Positions 41,237-49,627 of a DNA stretch of 64,000 bases are shown here, one piece after another. The stretch spans positions 56,530 through 120,529 of the IMG/VR virus record IMGVR_UViG_3300011189_000001. One strand, written 5' to 3'. Source of the stretch: a virus. How positions within the stretch are numbered: the first letter of the stretch is position 1; every line of letters begins with the position of its first letter. Position numbers and translations under genes: made by a program. The notes below the pieces were generated by a model. The model was not told the origin of the DNA. It saw only the letters and a list, made by a program, of their open reading frames with translations, and did not search any database.

Positions 41237-41955
41237 TCCGTAATTACTTTACGCTCCCCCCGAAAATTATCATCGAAGAGGCTTTCGAGGGTGTCCTTCA
41301 CATTTATGATCAAGGCGAAGGTGAGATGTGGACGTCCGCCACGAACATCTTTTGCAAATTTGGCGATTGGGACGTTGAAATATACTGCAACCCCAAAGCC
41401 GATGTGAACATGGACCGGGGCATTTATATGGCCCGGATTCCTATCCTCGGTTCTCATCTGCAGTTTAGTCGCTGGACGCCTGAGAGCTTCGCTAAGGCGC
41501 TTGATACTGTGTTGGGCCGACTATACAACAACCGGCTGAAGTTGAACGGAGAAGGTTTCTGGGTGGAAGGTCATGGTGATCTGGAGTTCATACCCGTCGA
41601 TAAAATTGTCGAAAGGGCGATGCGGGGTGGCGGAAGCGCTTTGGAGGTTGGCCGTAGCGTCCACCAACTAGTTGAACATTTCGTCGGACATCCCCGGAAC
41701 AACAACACCTTTTTCGAAATTCGTAGCCAATTGACCAATCAAATGCGGCGGGTAGGTGTAGCGATTGAAGACACAGCGGACGCTATGTCTTCAATGAACC
41801 GGGCTTTCAGTAGCTTACAGACGGAATCTTTGATGGGGCCAAGCACCTTGCGGAACCCCTGCGGAGAAATAGGCTTTGTCGAAGAAGAGATGTATAGGAG
41901 CTTAGGGGTTCCGCTTGAGTTTTTGGAAGACGACGACAACTACAGTTCTAGTTGA
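41233..41955 (+). CDS. Unknown protein of the MI(K/R)NYF group
   Basis: 240 aa. An N-terminal beta domain similar in layout to the preceding gene, then a helical region (AMSSMNRAFSSLQTE) and an acidic C-terminus. It is coupled to the preceding gene by ATGA and overlaps the convergent gene by 8 nt. Confidence 0.6.
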   Translation: MIRNYFTLPPKIIIEEAFEGVLHIYDQGEGEMWTSATNIFCKFGDWDVEIYCNPKADVNMDRGIYMARIPILGSHLQFSRWTPESFAKALDTVLGRLYNNRLKLNGEGFWVEGHGDLEFIPVDKIVERAMRGGGSALEVGRSVHQLVEHFVGHPRNNNTFFEIRSQLTNQMRRVGVAIEDTADAMSSMNRAFSSLQTESLMGPSTLRNPCGEIGFVEEEMYRSLGVPLEFLEDDDNYSSS

Positions 41956-42259
41956 GCATCTTTTCGGGCAGCCGGTCCGAGAACTCACTGAAAATTGCCC
42001 AGATCCAATCGCGGTTATAGTCCTGAAGGACCATCATGAACCGCATCTGGATACGATGGAAAATCTCAACCTGTCTGTCGGGCGTCGCCGACTGGAGGAT
42101 TGCCTGTACCATCGTTTGCATCAACAAGATGCCGGTCCGTTCAACGGTGTCCAGTTCCTTTTTGGAAAGGTCTTGCGTACAAAAGGACCGGACATTGTTG
42201 AAGTAATCTTCAATCATCAGATCGGTGATTTTGTCAGATTCAATTTCCGTCATGAACAT
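41948..42259 (-). CDS. Unknown 103-aa helical protein
   Basis: All-helical, with many Met and aromatic residues (HRIQMRFMMVLQDYNRDWIW). It is a single minus-strand gene among plus-strand ones and divergent from the promoter at 42.36 kb. It is not recognised. Confidence 0.6.
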   Translation of the reverse strand: MFMTEIESDKITDLMIEDYFNNVRSFCTQDLSKKELDTVERTGILLMQTMVQAILQSATPDRQVEIFHRIQMRFMMVLQDYNRDWIWAIFSEFSDRLPEKMLN

Positions 42260-42357
42260 CGGTATATAACCTCATTATGAGTTGTTTTGGTAGCGATAGC
42301 CATGTGGATTACCACTATATATAACGTAACATCCAGTGTTCCCTACGTCAAAGTCTT

Positions 42358-42385
42358 TTGACAAAGGGGATAGTTAGGGTAAAAG
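42358..42385 (+). promoter_or_regulatory. Phage promoter copy for the 283-aa gene
   Basis: TTGACA, 16 nt, TAAAAG with TTAGGG before the -10. The spacing and -10 are slightly off the consensus of the other copies. Confidence 0.65.
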
Positions 42386-42437
42386 GTGGTAGTGACTATT
42401 GATACGTAGCATTAACTTACGAATTGGAGTGGTCCAA

Positions 42438-43289
42438 ATGGGACTCGACGTATACCTGTACCGGTTCACCGAACCAATTAGCGAATTCAAAGGCCGAAGG
42501 CGTTCCTTTACCGAAGCGGAAGATGGGCTGTTGTCCACCTTTTTCAAAAAAGCCGGTGTTTCAAAGCGGCGGGATTTGCCCCTTGGCATGAAAGCCGAAT
42601 TGGACGACCAGCTAACCGCATTGCGTGAAGAGTATGTGGTTGACGAATACGGTAACCCCTTGGAAGACAGCCGCATAGAAATCACCGAGGATTCTGAGCT
42701 TTACCCGGACCACATGTTTAAGATTGGGTACTGGAGGTCAAGCTACAACAGCGGCGGCCTGAACCAAGCGCTCCAACGGCGTATTGGGCGGGACCTGTAC
42801 GACGTGTTCGAAAAGGAAAGTGACTATTACGTCGAGGTGGATTGGGAAACCGTGCTCCCCAAGGCCAAAGCACTTCTTGATGACTTCAAAAAAGACATCG
42901 AGACGAAGGGTGATTTCAACGTGATGAAGATGGAGTACAACCCTTTCAAAAACATCGAAGAGGAAGACGTCACAAACGAAAAGATCGCCCTCGAAGTGTT
43001 CGCGGAAGAGCAAAAGAGACAAGCCAACAGCATCCACGGCGGCCCTTATATGAACCACCGGGGCCATTTCTTTTTGCAAGAGGGCGTCACGGTTCACGGT
43101 TTCATCGAAGGTCGCAGCGAAATGACCGGGGACCCGATGACTTACGTCGTGTACAAAAATGAGGTGGCGGAAGGTGACGAAACCTCTTTCGACTGGTACA
43201 TTCACGCACTGGAAATCGTGGTTGAGACGATCGAATATGTGCTCAAGCAAGACGACCCGTCGAGGTACGCATTAGCATGGAGCGCCTAA
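42438..43289 (+). CDS. Unknown conserved-looking protein beginning MGLDVYLYRF
   Basis: 283 aa. The start at 42438 has GGAGT upstream. The N-terminus MGLDVYLYRF and the middle FKIGYWRSSYNSGGLNQAL look like those of a widespread uncharacterised phage family whose members start MGLD.YL. The rest is charged and helical with two glycine-aromatic loops. The function is unknown. Confidence 0.65.
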   Translation: MGLDVYLYRFTEPISEFKGRRRSFTEAEDGLLSTFFKKAGVSKRRDLPLGMKAELDDQLTALREEYVVDEYGNPLEDSRIEITEDSELYPDHMFKIGYWRSSYNSGGLNQALQRRIGRDLYDVFEKESDYYVEVDWETVLPKAKALLDDFKKDIETKGDFNVMKMEYNPFKNIEEEDVTNEKIALEVFAEEQKRQANSIHGGPYMNHRGHFFLQEGVTVHGFIEGRSEMTGDPMTYVVYKNEVAEGDETSFDWYIHALEIVVETIEYVLKQDDPSRYALAWSA

Positions 43290-43570
43290 CGCCCACGAAA
43301 ATCAAAAATATGAACCTACAAGACCTCCGGTATCTGCTTCGCAGTGCCAAGAGGATGCAGGTTCAATCAATAGCCATAACGGTGGTGTTACCCTTGCTGG
43401 TCCTATCCGACCTTTACCGGGCGGAGAGTCTGCAGGGGCTTCACGTGTTGGGAGTCATTTTTGCCGCCCGAATTGTTATGGGTATGTGGAAAGATTATGG
43501 TACACTGGAAGCGGACAAGGAATTGCTCCGTGACCGGATCGCTGTATGGGAGGCCGAACATGAATCATGA
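43277..43570 (+). CDS. Small membrane protein with two transmembrane segments
   Basis: 97 aa. The segments VQSIAITVVLPLLVLSDLY (about 29-47) and LHVLGVIFAARIVMGMW (about 55-71) should span the membrane; the ends are charged and cytoplasmic. Its start overlaps the preceding gene by 13 nt. A holin or a host-membrane factor is possible, but two short segments alone do not decide. Confidence 0.6.
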   Translation: MERLTPTKIKNMNLQDLRYLLRSAKRMQVQSIAITVVLPLLVLSDLYRAESLQGLHVLGVIFAARIVMGMWKDYGTLEADKELLRDRIAVWEAEHES

Positions 43571-43985
43571 AGAAATGACAATGCATGATCTCGCTGTCTA
43601 TCTGCCCAACATCATGCCGGAAGGTCAGATGGTCCGGGAAGGTGACGCGGTACTGGTGAGGCTCATGAAACAGTCGGCGATGATTCACCGGGCCACCATC
43701 TTGAAAGTGTTCGAGTCCGTGACAGGTGAGGACACAGAGTCTACTGTCCTGAACCGTCCCGAAGCTAAGGAACTTTGCATCAAGGTGGAGTTCGAAGGTC
43801 AAGAGGGGTCTGAGTATCCCGTGTGGCCCTTTCAAGACAGCATCTATACCTACGATTGGGTTAATGATTGGGCCGGTGCTACGGTCGTCGAGGCCCCCAA
43901 CCAACCCGCACCTAAAAACCCCGATGAAGACAGCGGAAAGGTTCGCCGTCTGGCTAAAAGGTTCAAGAACATCATTGAAAGGTGA
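43560..43985 (+). CDS. Unknown 141-aa protein
   Basis: The ATG at 43560 overlaps the end of the membrane-protein gene. The first 45 residues are helical. A beta-rich middle includes EYPVWPFQDSIYTYDWVNDWAG. The tail is basic (VRRLAKRFKNIIE). The DWVNDWAG segment is echoed by LNDWAG in the next gene. Confidence 0.6.
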   Translation: MNHEEMTMHDLAVYLPNIMPEGQMVREGDAVLVRLMKQSAMIHRATILKVFESVTGEDTESTVLNRPEAKELCIKVEFEGQEGSEYPVWPFQDSIYTYDWVNDWAGATVVEAPNQPAPKNPDEDSGKVRRLAKRFKNIIER

Positions 43986-43995
43986 GGGCTAGGCT

Positions 43996-44373
43996 ATGAT
44001 CATCAACCGGTTTGCAGACCGAATGTTCCTAGAAATCCTACCTCCGACAGGGGGCGTTTCAGATTTCCTCACCAAAACACACTTCCCCTTGCCACGGGAA
44101 TTCAAAGTGTACAACCACGGGGAAAACGTCCATGTGAAATGGGTTTACCAATTGAATGATTGGGCGGGGACCACGACCTTTGGCTTGCGGTGGTATGTCG
44201 ACACCGATCAGATCCAGACTTACCATGAAGGTTCCCCGTGCAAGGCGGCCAAGTGGATATCCGAGTTTCAAAAGGTGCAAGGCAAGGGTCCGTGGATTTC
44301 AGACGGCGACACGACCTTACCGGAAAACCTCCTGCGGCACCTGTGGGATAGGGTGCAGGCTAAGTACTCGTGA
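43996..44373 (+). CDS. Unknown 125-aa protein of the MI-N-F group
   Basis: It starts MIINRFADRMFLEIL, similar in type to the other MI.NYF starts, then a beta domain with VYQLNDWAGTTTFGLRWYV and a helical end. It is the last gene of the unit begun at 42438. Unknown function. Confidence 0.55.
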   Translation: MIINRFADRMFLEILPPTGGVSDFLTKTHFPLPREFKVYNHGENVHVKWVYQLNDWAGTTTFGLRWYVDTDQIQTYHEGSPCKAAKWISEFQKVQGKGPWISDGDTTLPENLLRHLWDRVQAKYS

Positions 44374-44550
44374 CTTAGAGAGCACTTAGAGAGATTCGTG
44401 ATCTCGATGTTCGCCGGATTTTATAAAATAAATTAGTCTCGTGACGTTTATATCCCTGATTCTAGCCCAGATCTCTCTGGGACTCTCCTCCAACCTGTGC
44501 TCTAAAACACCTCTGACTTTTGTGTCATACCCTCTGCACAATAAAATGTT

Positions 44551-44579
44551 TTGACGTGAGGACGTAAGTAGGGTATAAA
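44551..44579 (+). promoter_or_regulatory. Phage promoter copy for the HTH-like gene
   Basis: TTGACG, 17 nt, TATAAA with GTAGGG before the -10. Confidence 0.8.
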
Positions 44580-44615
44580 TGGGTAGTATCAACTAACTAC
44601 TCCGAGGATACGACT

Positions 44616-45137
44616 ATGAATATCACGACCCTGAGAAAAAGCGGTTCACTGACGGCTGAGGAACTCGAACTGGTCAAGACCCTTTATGGTCAATGGGTTA
44701 ATGCGGGCTGTCCACCTACCAAGGAAATGACGAAAGTGGCGGTGCCCCGGTTAATCAAAACCGTGGAAATCCTGAAAAGCCGCATGGAGTATGAGGGGCG
44801 TCTGGAAACCCAAGTCGAGAACCTCCAGAACCAACTCAACGTGCTGGAGCATACCGTGGGCCGGTATCGTAATCTGGTGCGGGAATCCGAAGGGATTCGA
44901 GAAGGCGGCGCTACGCAACCCAAGGCGCGGGCAATCATCACCGAGCGTGACGACCCTGCCAAGTACCAATGGCAATCAGCCAACGAGCTTGCGGACGTAC
45001 TGGACTTGTCGACCGGCTACGTCCATAATATGGCTGCCGGGAAAGTCAAAAACCGCTACAACCTCGAACGTCGCCTTTCTAAAGCGAAAGGTCGTAAGTA
45101 CGATTTCAGGGTCAAGCCGGAAGACGAAAACGCATGA
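44616..45137 (+). CDS. Coiled-coil protein with C-terminal HTH-like segment
   Basis: 173 aa. A coiled coil (YEGRLETQVENLQNQLNVLE, about 60-79) is followed by WQSANELADVLDLSTGYVHN (about 118-137), which looks like a helix-turn-helix, and by a basic tail. It may be a small phage regulator. It is coupled to the next gene (overlap at 45134-45137). Confidence 0.6.
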   Translation: MNITTLRKSGSLTAEELELVKTLYGQWVNAGCPPTKEMTKVAVPRLIKTVEILKSRMEYEGRLETQVENLQNQLNVLEHTVGRYRNLVRESEGIREGGATQPKARAIITERDDPAKYQWQSANELADVLDLSTGYVHNMAAGKVKNRYNLERRLSKAKGRKYDFRVKPEDENA

Positions 45138-45811
45138 TTCGCAACAGACAAATCGAAGGCGTTTTACAGTCCTTTCCTATGTGGGCCGGGTTCCTCGTAA
45201 AAGGGGAACCCGTCACCGAATTACAACGGGCGGAGATCCTTTTCAGAACCTCCGATTTCGAGACGTGGTGTAACGACACTGATTGGGTCGAAACTATTCA
45301 GAATCACCTTTACACAAGGCGGCCCGAGCGGAATAGACGCTATCAGCGACAACCACCTTGGGATGTTTACGAAACTGAGTTTCATGAACGGTACCAGATC
45401 CTAGACCTGAAGGTCTTGCACAATTACCGAATCATGTCGCCCTGTTGGGAAGGGTCTAGGGGCTGGTGTGGTTGGGACGGGACAGTCGGGTGCAACAGTT
45501 ACAATCTGGATAGGGTGTCCGCTGGGGACCTCATGGCCGATTGGATCCTGATCGCCAAGACCTTCCCTTACCTCAAGTTGCGGTCACAGATACTAAACAA
45601 ACCGGTGGAGCTAGCGCACAAATGCAGACCACTTGTGGAATTCGTGGTGGCTGACGGGAAAGTAGATATCAGAGAACCGGAAGGGCTATCGTGTGATACC
45701 AACCCTCCAAAAGACCTCCGGGATCGCACGGAAAGATGTTGTTCACCTGCCCAACTGCAACTGGCCATCCAAGTCAGTGATACCCAGCCAGACCTAGCTG
45801 AAGAAACGTAG
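45134..45811 (+). CDS. Unknown 225-aa protein
   Basis: An alpha/beta protein with many Trp and Cys residues (SPCWEGSRGWCGWDGTVGC) and a HKC...C late cysteine set. No family is recognised. Its end overlaps a small convergent minus-strand frame by 38 nt. Confidence 0.55.
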   Translation: MIRNRQIEGVLQSFPMWAGFLVKGEPVTELQRAEILFRTSDFETWCNDTDWVETIQNHLYTRRPERNRRYQRQPPWDVYETEFHERYQILDLKVLHNYRIMSPCWEGSRGWCGWDGTVGCNSYNLDRVSAGDLMADWILIAKTFPYLKLRSQILNKPVELAHKCRPLVEFVVADGKVDIREPEGLSCDTNPPKDLRDRTERCCSPAQLQLAIQVSDTQPDLAEET

Positions 45812-45896
45812 GGCGGTCCAAAATAGCAACCCCATTGATGAGACGGACAAGATAATCGAACGGCGTACCGGGCGGATAGTGGCGTTCTAGTTCCAT
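45774..45896 (-). CDS. Small 40-aa protein
   Basis: The peptide has a protein-like composition (YPPGTPFDYLVRLINGVAIL). Its ATG overlaps the stop of the upstream minus-strand gene, the coupling pattern used throughout this genome, which supports translation despite its size. The function is unknown. Confidence 0.45.
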   Translation of the reverse strand: MELERHYPPGTPFDYLVRLINGVAILDRPTFLQLGLAGYH

Positions 45897-46129
45897 ATCG
45901 TCGTCGTCTCGGACAACCAGAGCGATATCAGCAAGACCCCACCCTCATAAAACCATTGCACCACATACAGGATGAGGCACCCATCCGGCTCCGTTTGTTC
46001 GGATGGTACGCCCTCCCGAATGTCTCGCCGCCGATCCTGTGCAGGTGCCACGATGCAGTAATGCTCGGGATTAGCAACAGGAACGCGGCGTTGGTAGCTA
46101 CGCACTTTATGAATCCGCCCGCTACTCAT
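45887..46129 (-). CDS. Unknown 80-aa protein
   Basis: The start overlaps the end of the acetyltransferase gene. The C-terminal part CLILYVVQWFYEGGVLLISLWL is hydrophobic and could be a membrane segment or a buried beta pair. No family is recognised. Confidence 0.5.
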   Translation of the reverse strand: MSSGRIHKVRSYQRRVPVANPEHYCIVAPAQDRRRDIREGVPSEQTEPDGCLILYVVQWFYEGGVLLISLWLSETTTIWN

Positions 46130-46496
46130 AGTTTTCTCCTAGATCCTTTTTCATCCATCCATCTTCGTCATAGATTCGGAAGCCCCAGCGCTCGTACATG
46201 TGCTGGAGTTCCTTTTCCGACAGCGGACAATCAGTATAGGGATGTGCTTGAAGAATAATCGTATACCCTTCAAAGTCCTTTTCAACGCTCTGTAGGATGG
46301 CCTTCGCCATCCCTTTCTGACGGTGTTCCGGCTCTACGTACAACCCAACAAGATATGTGAATCCTTTTTCCGGTGTGTCGGGTAAGATGACGGCGTAAGC
46401 CAGAACATCACCCTCATCATCACGTATCTGGTGGTGCCGGTGGTCATCCAAGTCACCTATCGGATACCGAATGACCACAAGGTCTTCATTCCCCAT
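46122..46496 (-). CDS. GNAT-family acetyltransferase
   Basis: 124 aa. The acetyl-CoA site is visible as VGLYVEPEHRQKGMAKAIL (about 50-68; R-x2-G-x-A motif A), with a later YERWGFRIYDEDGWM strand typical of the fold's end. The substrate is unknown; it could be a host protein, an antibiotic-like molecule or RNA polymerase. The start at 46496 overlaps the preceding gene. Confidence 0.8.
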   Translation of the reverse strand: MGNEDLVVIRYPIGDLDDHRHHQIRDDEGDVLAYAVILPDTPEKGFTYLVGLYVEPEHRQKGMAKAILQSVEKDFEGYTIILQAHPYTDCPLSEKELQHMYERWGFRIYDEDGWMKKDLGENYE

Positions 46497-46833
46497 TGCA
46501 GGCGTCCTCCATCTCTTCCCACGAATCGAACACCGGCGAATCCATGTCGAGTTCACGGCGGTCGTACATCCCTAACCGTTCGGCGACCCGGATTGAGTTA
46601 GTGGGTGTTTCGAGCTTTTCCATAAGGATGAGCGCCCCGGCACAGTGCTGGGTGTCTTCGGTGTTGCGGCCATCCTCTTCGCTGTAGTCCACGGTTTTGT
46701 GGCAGCTAAACGTAGAAAATTTATCGGCCTGCAGAGTTTCTTGCAACGAACGAACCCGGCCTTTGCGCAAATACGCTGATTTGTCGTTGCGGAACGGGCA
46801 CTCTTTGCACGGTTTTTTCAGATCGAATTTCAT
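46486..46833 (-). CDS. Cys-rich protein with CxxCPFR motif
   Basis: 115 aa. The start has CKECPFRNDKSAYL, then FSCHKTVDY and QHCAGALIL. The four cysteines and a histidine suggest a metal site. This CxxCP(F/W)R...CH...C pattern looks like a small uncharacterised family common in phages. It is driven by its own phage promoter and followed by the acetyltransferase. Confidence 0.65.
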   Translation of the reverse strand: MKFDLKKPCKECPFRNDKSAYLRKGRVRSLQETLQADKFSTFSCHKTVDYSEEDGRNTEDTQHCAGALILMEKLETPTNSIRVAERLGMYDRRELDMDSPVFDSWEEMEDACNGE

Positions 46834-46854
46834 AGTTCCTCCTTAGTATACTTC

Positions 46855-46883
46855 CTTATACCCTAACGTCACCTTTCCGTCAA
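46855..46883 (-). promoter_or_regulatory. Phage promoter copy for the Cys-rich/acetyltransferase unit
   Basis: TTGACG, 17 nt, TATAAG with TTAGGG before the -10 on the minus strand. Confidence 0.8.
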
Positions 46884-46959
46884 GAGGGCGGTATTCCTTT
46901 GATAGTGCATGAGAATGTGAATCAAAAATGTCCCGTTGGATACTGTACAGGTAATTTCC

Positions 46960-47928
46960 ATGTCCAAATACGACCGCTTAATTGACCGCGCCTATCGGAC
47001 CGCCAAAGGTCAAAGCCAACTCAAAGCCTTTGTGAAAAAGGCGATGGATGGCTACCGCACAATAGCTGATGCTACCGAGGTAACCGGGGATCCCCGTTAC
47101 GGTGGTCGTGGTGCTAAAATCTGGTATTACAAGCGGGATTACAGTCGAGACATTACGATGGGGCATGATTGGCTGTCTAAAAACATGCCGGAGTTGATCC
47201 CTTCGTCCCTCCAAGACTTGAAAGAGACGCATGTCCTTCTTGGTGAAGTGGGCGAGGGCAACCCGGACGAGGTTTTCCAGATGATGCAAGGGACAATCTG
47301 GAGTCCTAGAGGCCAAGCTAATTCGTTGATCCGGTCCAAAAAGCTGAATCATACCAGCATGAATGTGGGTGATGTGATTCAGTTCGGCAACCAGCTTTAC
47401 ATGGTTGATCAGGTTGGATTTGAGCGCGTTGCTTCGGTCAAGACTGCACGCCCGGACACCCCCGAGGCTAATAGCCTGCTGTTGCATATTGAAAACAACT
47501 ACGATCTTCACAAGGCGGTTCGAGAACAGGAGAAGGATTTGATGAAAGCCCTCCTTGAAGGCAAGCAACCCAGCGCCCGGCTGATGCTTCCCGTAGTTGA
47601 AACGGCAGCGAAGGGTTATTTCAAAGAGTACGCCCCCAAGTCGTGGAAAGACATGTTCAGTGTCGACGAGATTAAAAACGTCGCCACCGAGCTTACCAAG
47701 CATTTCTTGATTTCCGTCAAGAGTGGTGAAGCCGTTCCAGACAATTATGACCTTGATGGTGAAGTGGACCGTTCCAAAATCAACCCCCGCAATGTAAGAG
47801 CTATGGACAAAAAACTCAGAGACGACTTGATCAAACTGGCGTATAACAAACCCGAATTACGTCCCCACCTTTTGCCCCTGTTGAAAACAGCCGGTGATTT
47901 TGAGGATGACGTCAAGGGCAAGAAATAA
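46960..47928 (+). CDS. Unknown protein with C-terminal LRPHLLPLLKTA motif
   Basis: 322 aa. It begins MSKYDRLIDRAYRTA; the middle has a small beta-barrel (MNVGDVIQFGNQLYMVDQVG). Near the end comes LRDDLIKLAYNKPELRPHLLP then LLKTAGDF, the fourth copy of the shared helical motif, here C-terminal instead of N-terminal. A virion or complex-targeting role is possible. The start has AGGT upstream. Confidence 0.65.
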   Translation: MSKYDRLIDRAYRTAKGQSQLKAFVKKAMDGYRTIADATEVTGDPRYGGRGAKIWYYKRDYSRDITMGHDWLSKNMPELIPSSLQDLKETHVLLGEVGEGNPDEVFQMMQGTIWSPRGQANSLIRSKKLNHTSMNVGDVIQFGNQLYMVDQVGFERVASVKTARPDTPEANSLLLHIENNYDLHKAVREQEKDLMKALLEGKQPSARLMLPVVETAAKGYFKEYAPKSWKDMFSVDEIKNVATELTKHFLISVKSGEAVPDNYDLDGEVDRSKINPRNVRAMDKKLRDDLIKLAYNKPELRPHLLPLLKTAGDFEDDVKGKK

Positions 47929-47932
47929 AGGC

Positions 47933-48328
47933 TCAGACTGAGCACAAAGAGGTTAACCCTTCTACCAGTTTCTTGTAGAACTGATAGCTCATGCCCTTGC
48001 CGGGTACACGCCGCCAACCGTAATTGGCTGCATTTTCCCCAATTTTTATGAGCTTGAAAAGACTGGTATAGTTAGTGAGATTCGTACCTTCACGGAGTTC
48101 GATACTTTCTACACTTCCTATCGGGGAACATTTCACAATCAGATCACGTTCGTGGGTCCTCATATCCCCGTAGATGCTTACAAAAGGTCGCTCGTATTTG
48201 AATATGATCTGGATGTCGTATCCAGATCGACGAATAGAAGTAGGGCCGCCTATCCGTTTTGCCACTATATGTACTTGCTTGGATAGGCGGCCCAAAAAGT
48301 GTCCTGTGAGCGCCCTATTTCGAATCAT
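47933..48328 (-). CDS. Unknown protein at the end of the NAD operon
   Basis: 131 aa, basic alpha/beta (HIVAKRIGGPTSIRRSGYDI). Its start overlaps the end of nadD by 14 nt, so it is the last gene of the NAD operon. It is not a known NAD enzyme. It could be an unrelated passenger or an accessory factor. Confidence 0.55.
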   Translation of the reverse strand: MIRNRALTGHFLGRLSKQVHIVAKRIGGPTSIRRSGYDIQIIFKYERPFVSIYGDMRTHERDLIVKCSPIGSVESIELREGTNLTNYTSLFKLIKIGENAANYGWRRVPGKGMSYQFYKKLVEGLTSLCSV

Positions 48329-48995
48329 CGTACACACCGTAATAATTGATGTATCCCAGCACCATCTTGTCGAGGAACCCCGCCACTGAAGCCTTTCGCC
48401 GCATCATTTTGATGATCCTTGACGACGAAATAGCAGGCAACTGAAAGCCGAGATCCACTTCGGTATAGTCCCCGAGAATGTCGGGTGCATCAACCACCGG
48501 ATGCCCTTGTCGTGGAACCACGATGATTTGAGCCAAGTCACACAGACCCTCCGCATTGTTCCATTCGGGGATTTCCTCTACCAGATCCCCACCGATGATG
48601 TAAGAAAAGTCCACCTCGGGACACGCCTCTTTGAGCGCGGTGAGCGTCTGAACCGTGTAGTTGGGTTGTGGGAGTTTCTCTTCGACGGTGAGGACATGAA
48701 CGCCATTCAAATGTTCGAACGCCAGACGACACATCTCGACCCGCTGCTCGAACGGAGCAAGGTGGTCTTTGAACGGGTGGTCAGCACACGGCAAAATCCA
48801 TAGCTGGTCCAAATCTTGCGTCTGAAGCACGCTCAACAGCATATAGACGTGCCCCATGTGCGGGGGGTTGAAACTGCCACCGTAAATCCCAACCCGATGA
48901 CCCTTTCGTCTCGCTGTTCCGACGATTCCAACCCGTTCATCGGGATCGATATCCACCCATTTCAAAATGTGGTTTTCGTCGTTGACGTGTTCCAT
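48315..48995 (-). CDS. nadD: Nicotinate-mononucleotide adenylyltransferase
   Basis: 226 aa. The nucleotidyltransferase signature is complete: GIYGGSFNPPHMGH (about 35-48; GxFNPxHxGH) and the late ISSSRI (ISSTxxR-like). It joins NaMN and ATP to give NaAD. The start at 48995 overlaps the pncA stop by one base (TAATG). The first 34 residues are an extension relative to bacterial NadD. Confidence 0.92.
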   Translation of the reverse strand: MEHVNDENHILKWVDIDPDERVGIVGTARRKGHRVGIYGGSFNPPHMGHVYMLLSVLQTQDLDQLWILPCADHPFKDHLAPFEQRVEMCRLAFEHLNGVHVLTVEEKLPQPNYTVQTLTALKEACPEVDFSYIIGGDLVEEIPEWNNAEGLCDLAQIIVVPRQGHPVVDAPDILGDYTEVDLGFQLPAISSSRIIKMMRRKASVAGFLDKMVLGYINYYGVYDDSK

Positions 48996-49618
48996 TATTT
49001 GAATACCAGCTTTTTCTTGACGATCCCGGACCCGGCGTCCAGCATCTGTGACAAGGCAACACCGACGTCGCCTTCGTTTAACTCGACGCCTTCGGTGGCA
49101 TCCCAAATGAGCTTCGTGTTGAAGCCCTCTTTGCAAGCGTCCAATACCGTGAACTTGACGCAGTAGTCGGTTGCTACGCCACAGACGTAGACCGATTTGA
49201 TATCTTGCTCACGGAGGTAGTCCGCAAGGCCGGTGTCTTCACGGTGCCCGTTGTCGTAGAAACCGCTGTACGAGTCGACCAGCGGATTCATACCCTTTTC
49301 GAACACGGTATCGAACCGGTCGGTATTCAAACCATCGACGAATTCCGCACCCTCCGAACCCTGAACACAGTGGGTGGGCCAGAGAATCTGTTCCAGACCG
49401 TCGAGTTCGATAACTTGCCCCGGTTCCTTACCCTCGTGGTTCGAAGCGAAGGAGCCGTGGTCAGCGGGGTGCCAATCTTGGGTGGCAACGACGAGATCGA
49501 AAACGGGGCTTTCCATCAATTCGTTGATGGTTTCTACCAAGTCACGAGATCCCGGAACCGCTAAGGCACCGTCATCCATAAAATCGTTTTGCATGTCGAC
49601 TACGATGAGTGCATTCAT
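48995..49618 (-). CDS. pncA: Nicotinamidase
   Basis: 207 aa. The Cys-hydrolase triad is visible: Asp in VVDMQNDF (about 8), Lys in VFEKGMNP (about 107) and Cys in CGVATDYCVKFT (about 151). The metal site is TQDWHPADH (D-x-H...H, about 47-55). It converts nicotinamide to nicotinate, the entry step of this operon's route, and could recycle nicotinamide released by NAD-degrading defences. Confidence 0.94.
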   Translation of the reverse strand: MNALIVVDMQNDFMDDGALAVPGSRDLVETINELMESPVFDLVVATQDWHPADHGSFASNHEGKEPGQVIELDGLEQILWPTHCVQGSEGAEFVDGLNTDRFDTVFEKGMNPLVDSYSGFYDNGHREDTGLADYLREQDIKSVYVCGVATDYCVKFTVLDACKEGFNTKLIWDATEGVELNEGDVGVALSQMLDAGSGIVKKKLVFK

Positions 49619-49627
49619 GGGGCGTTC

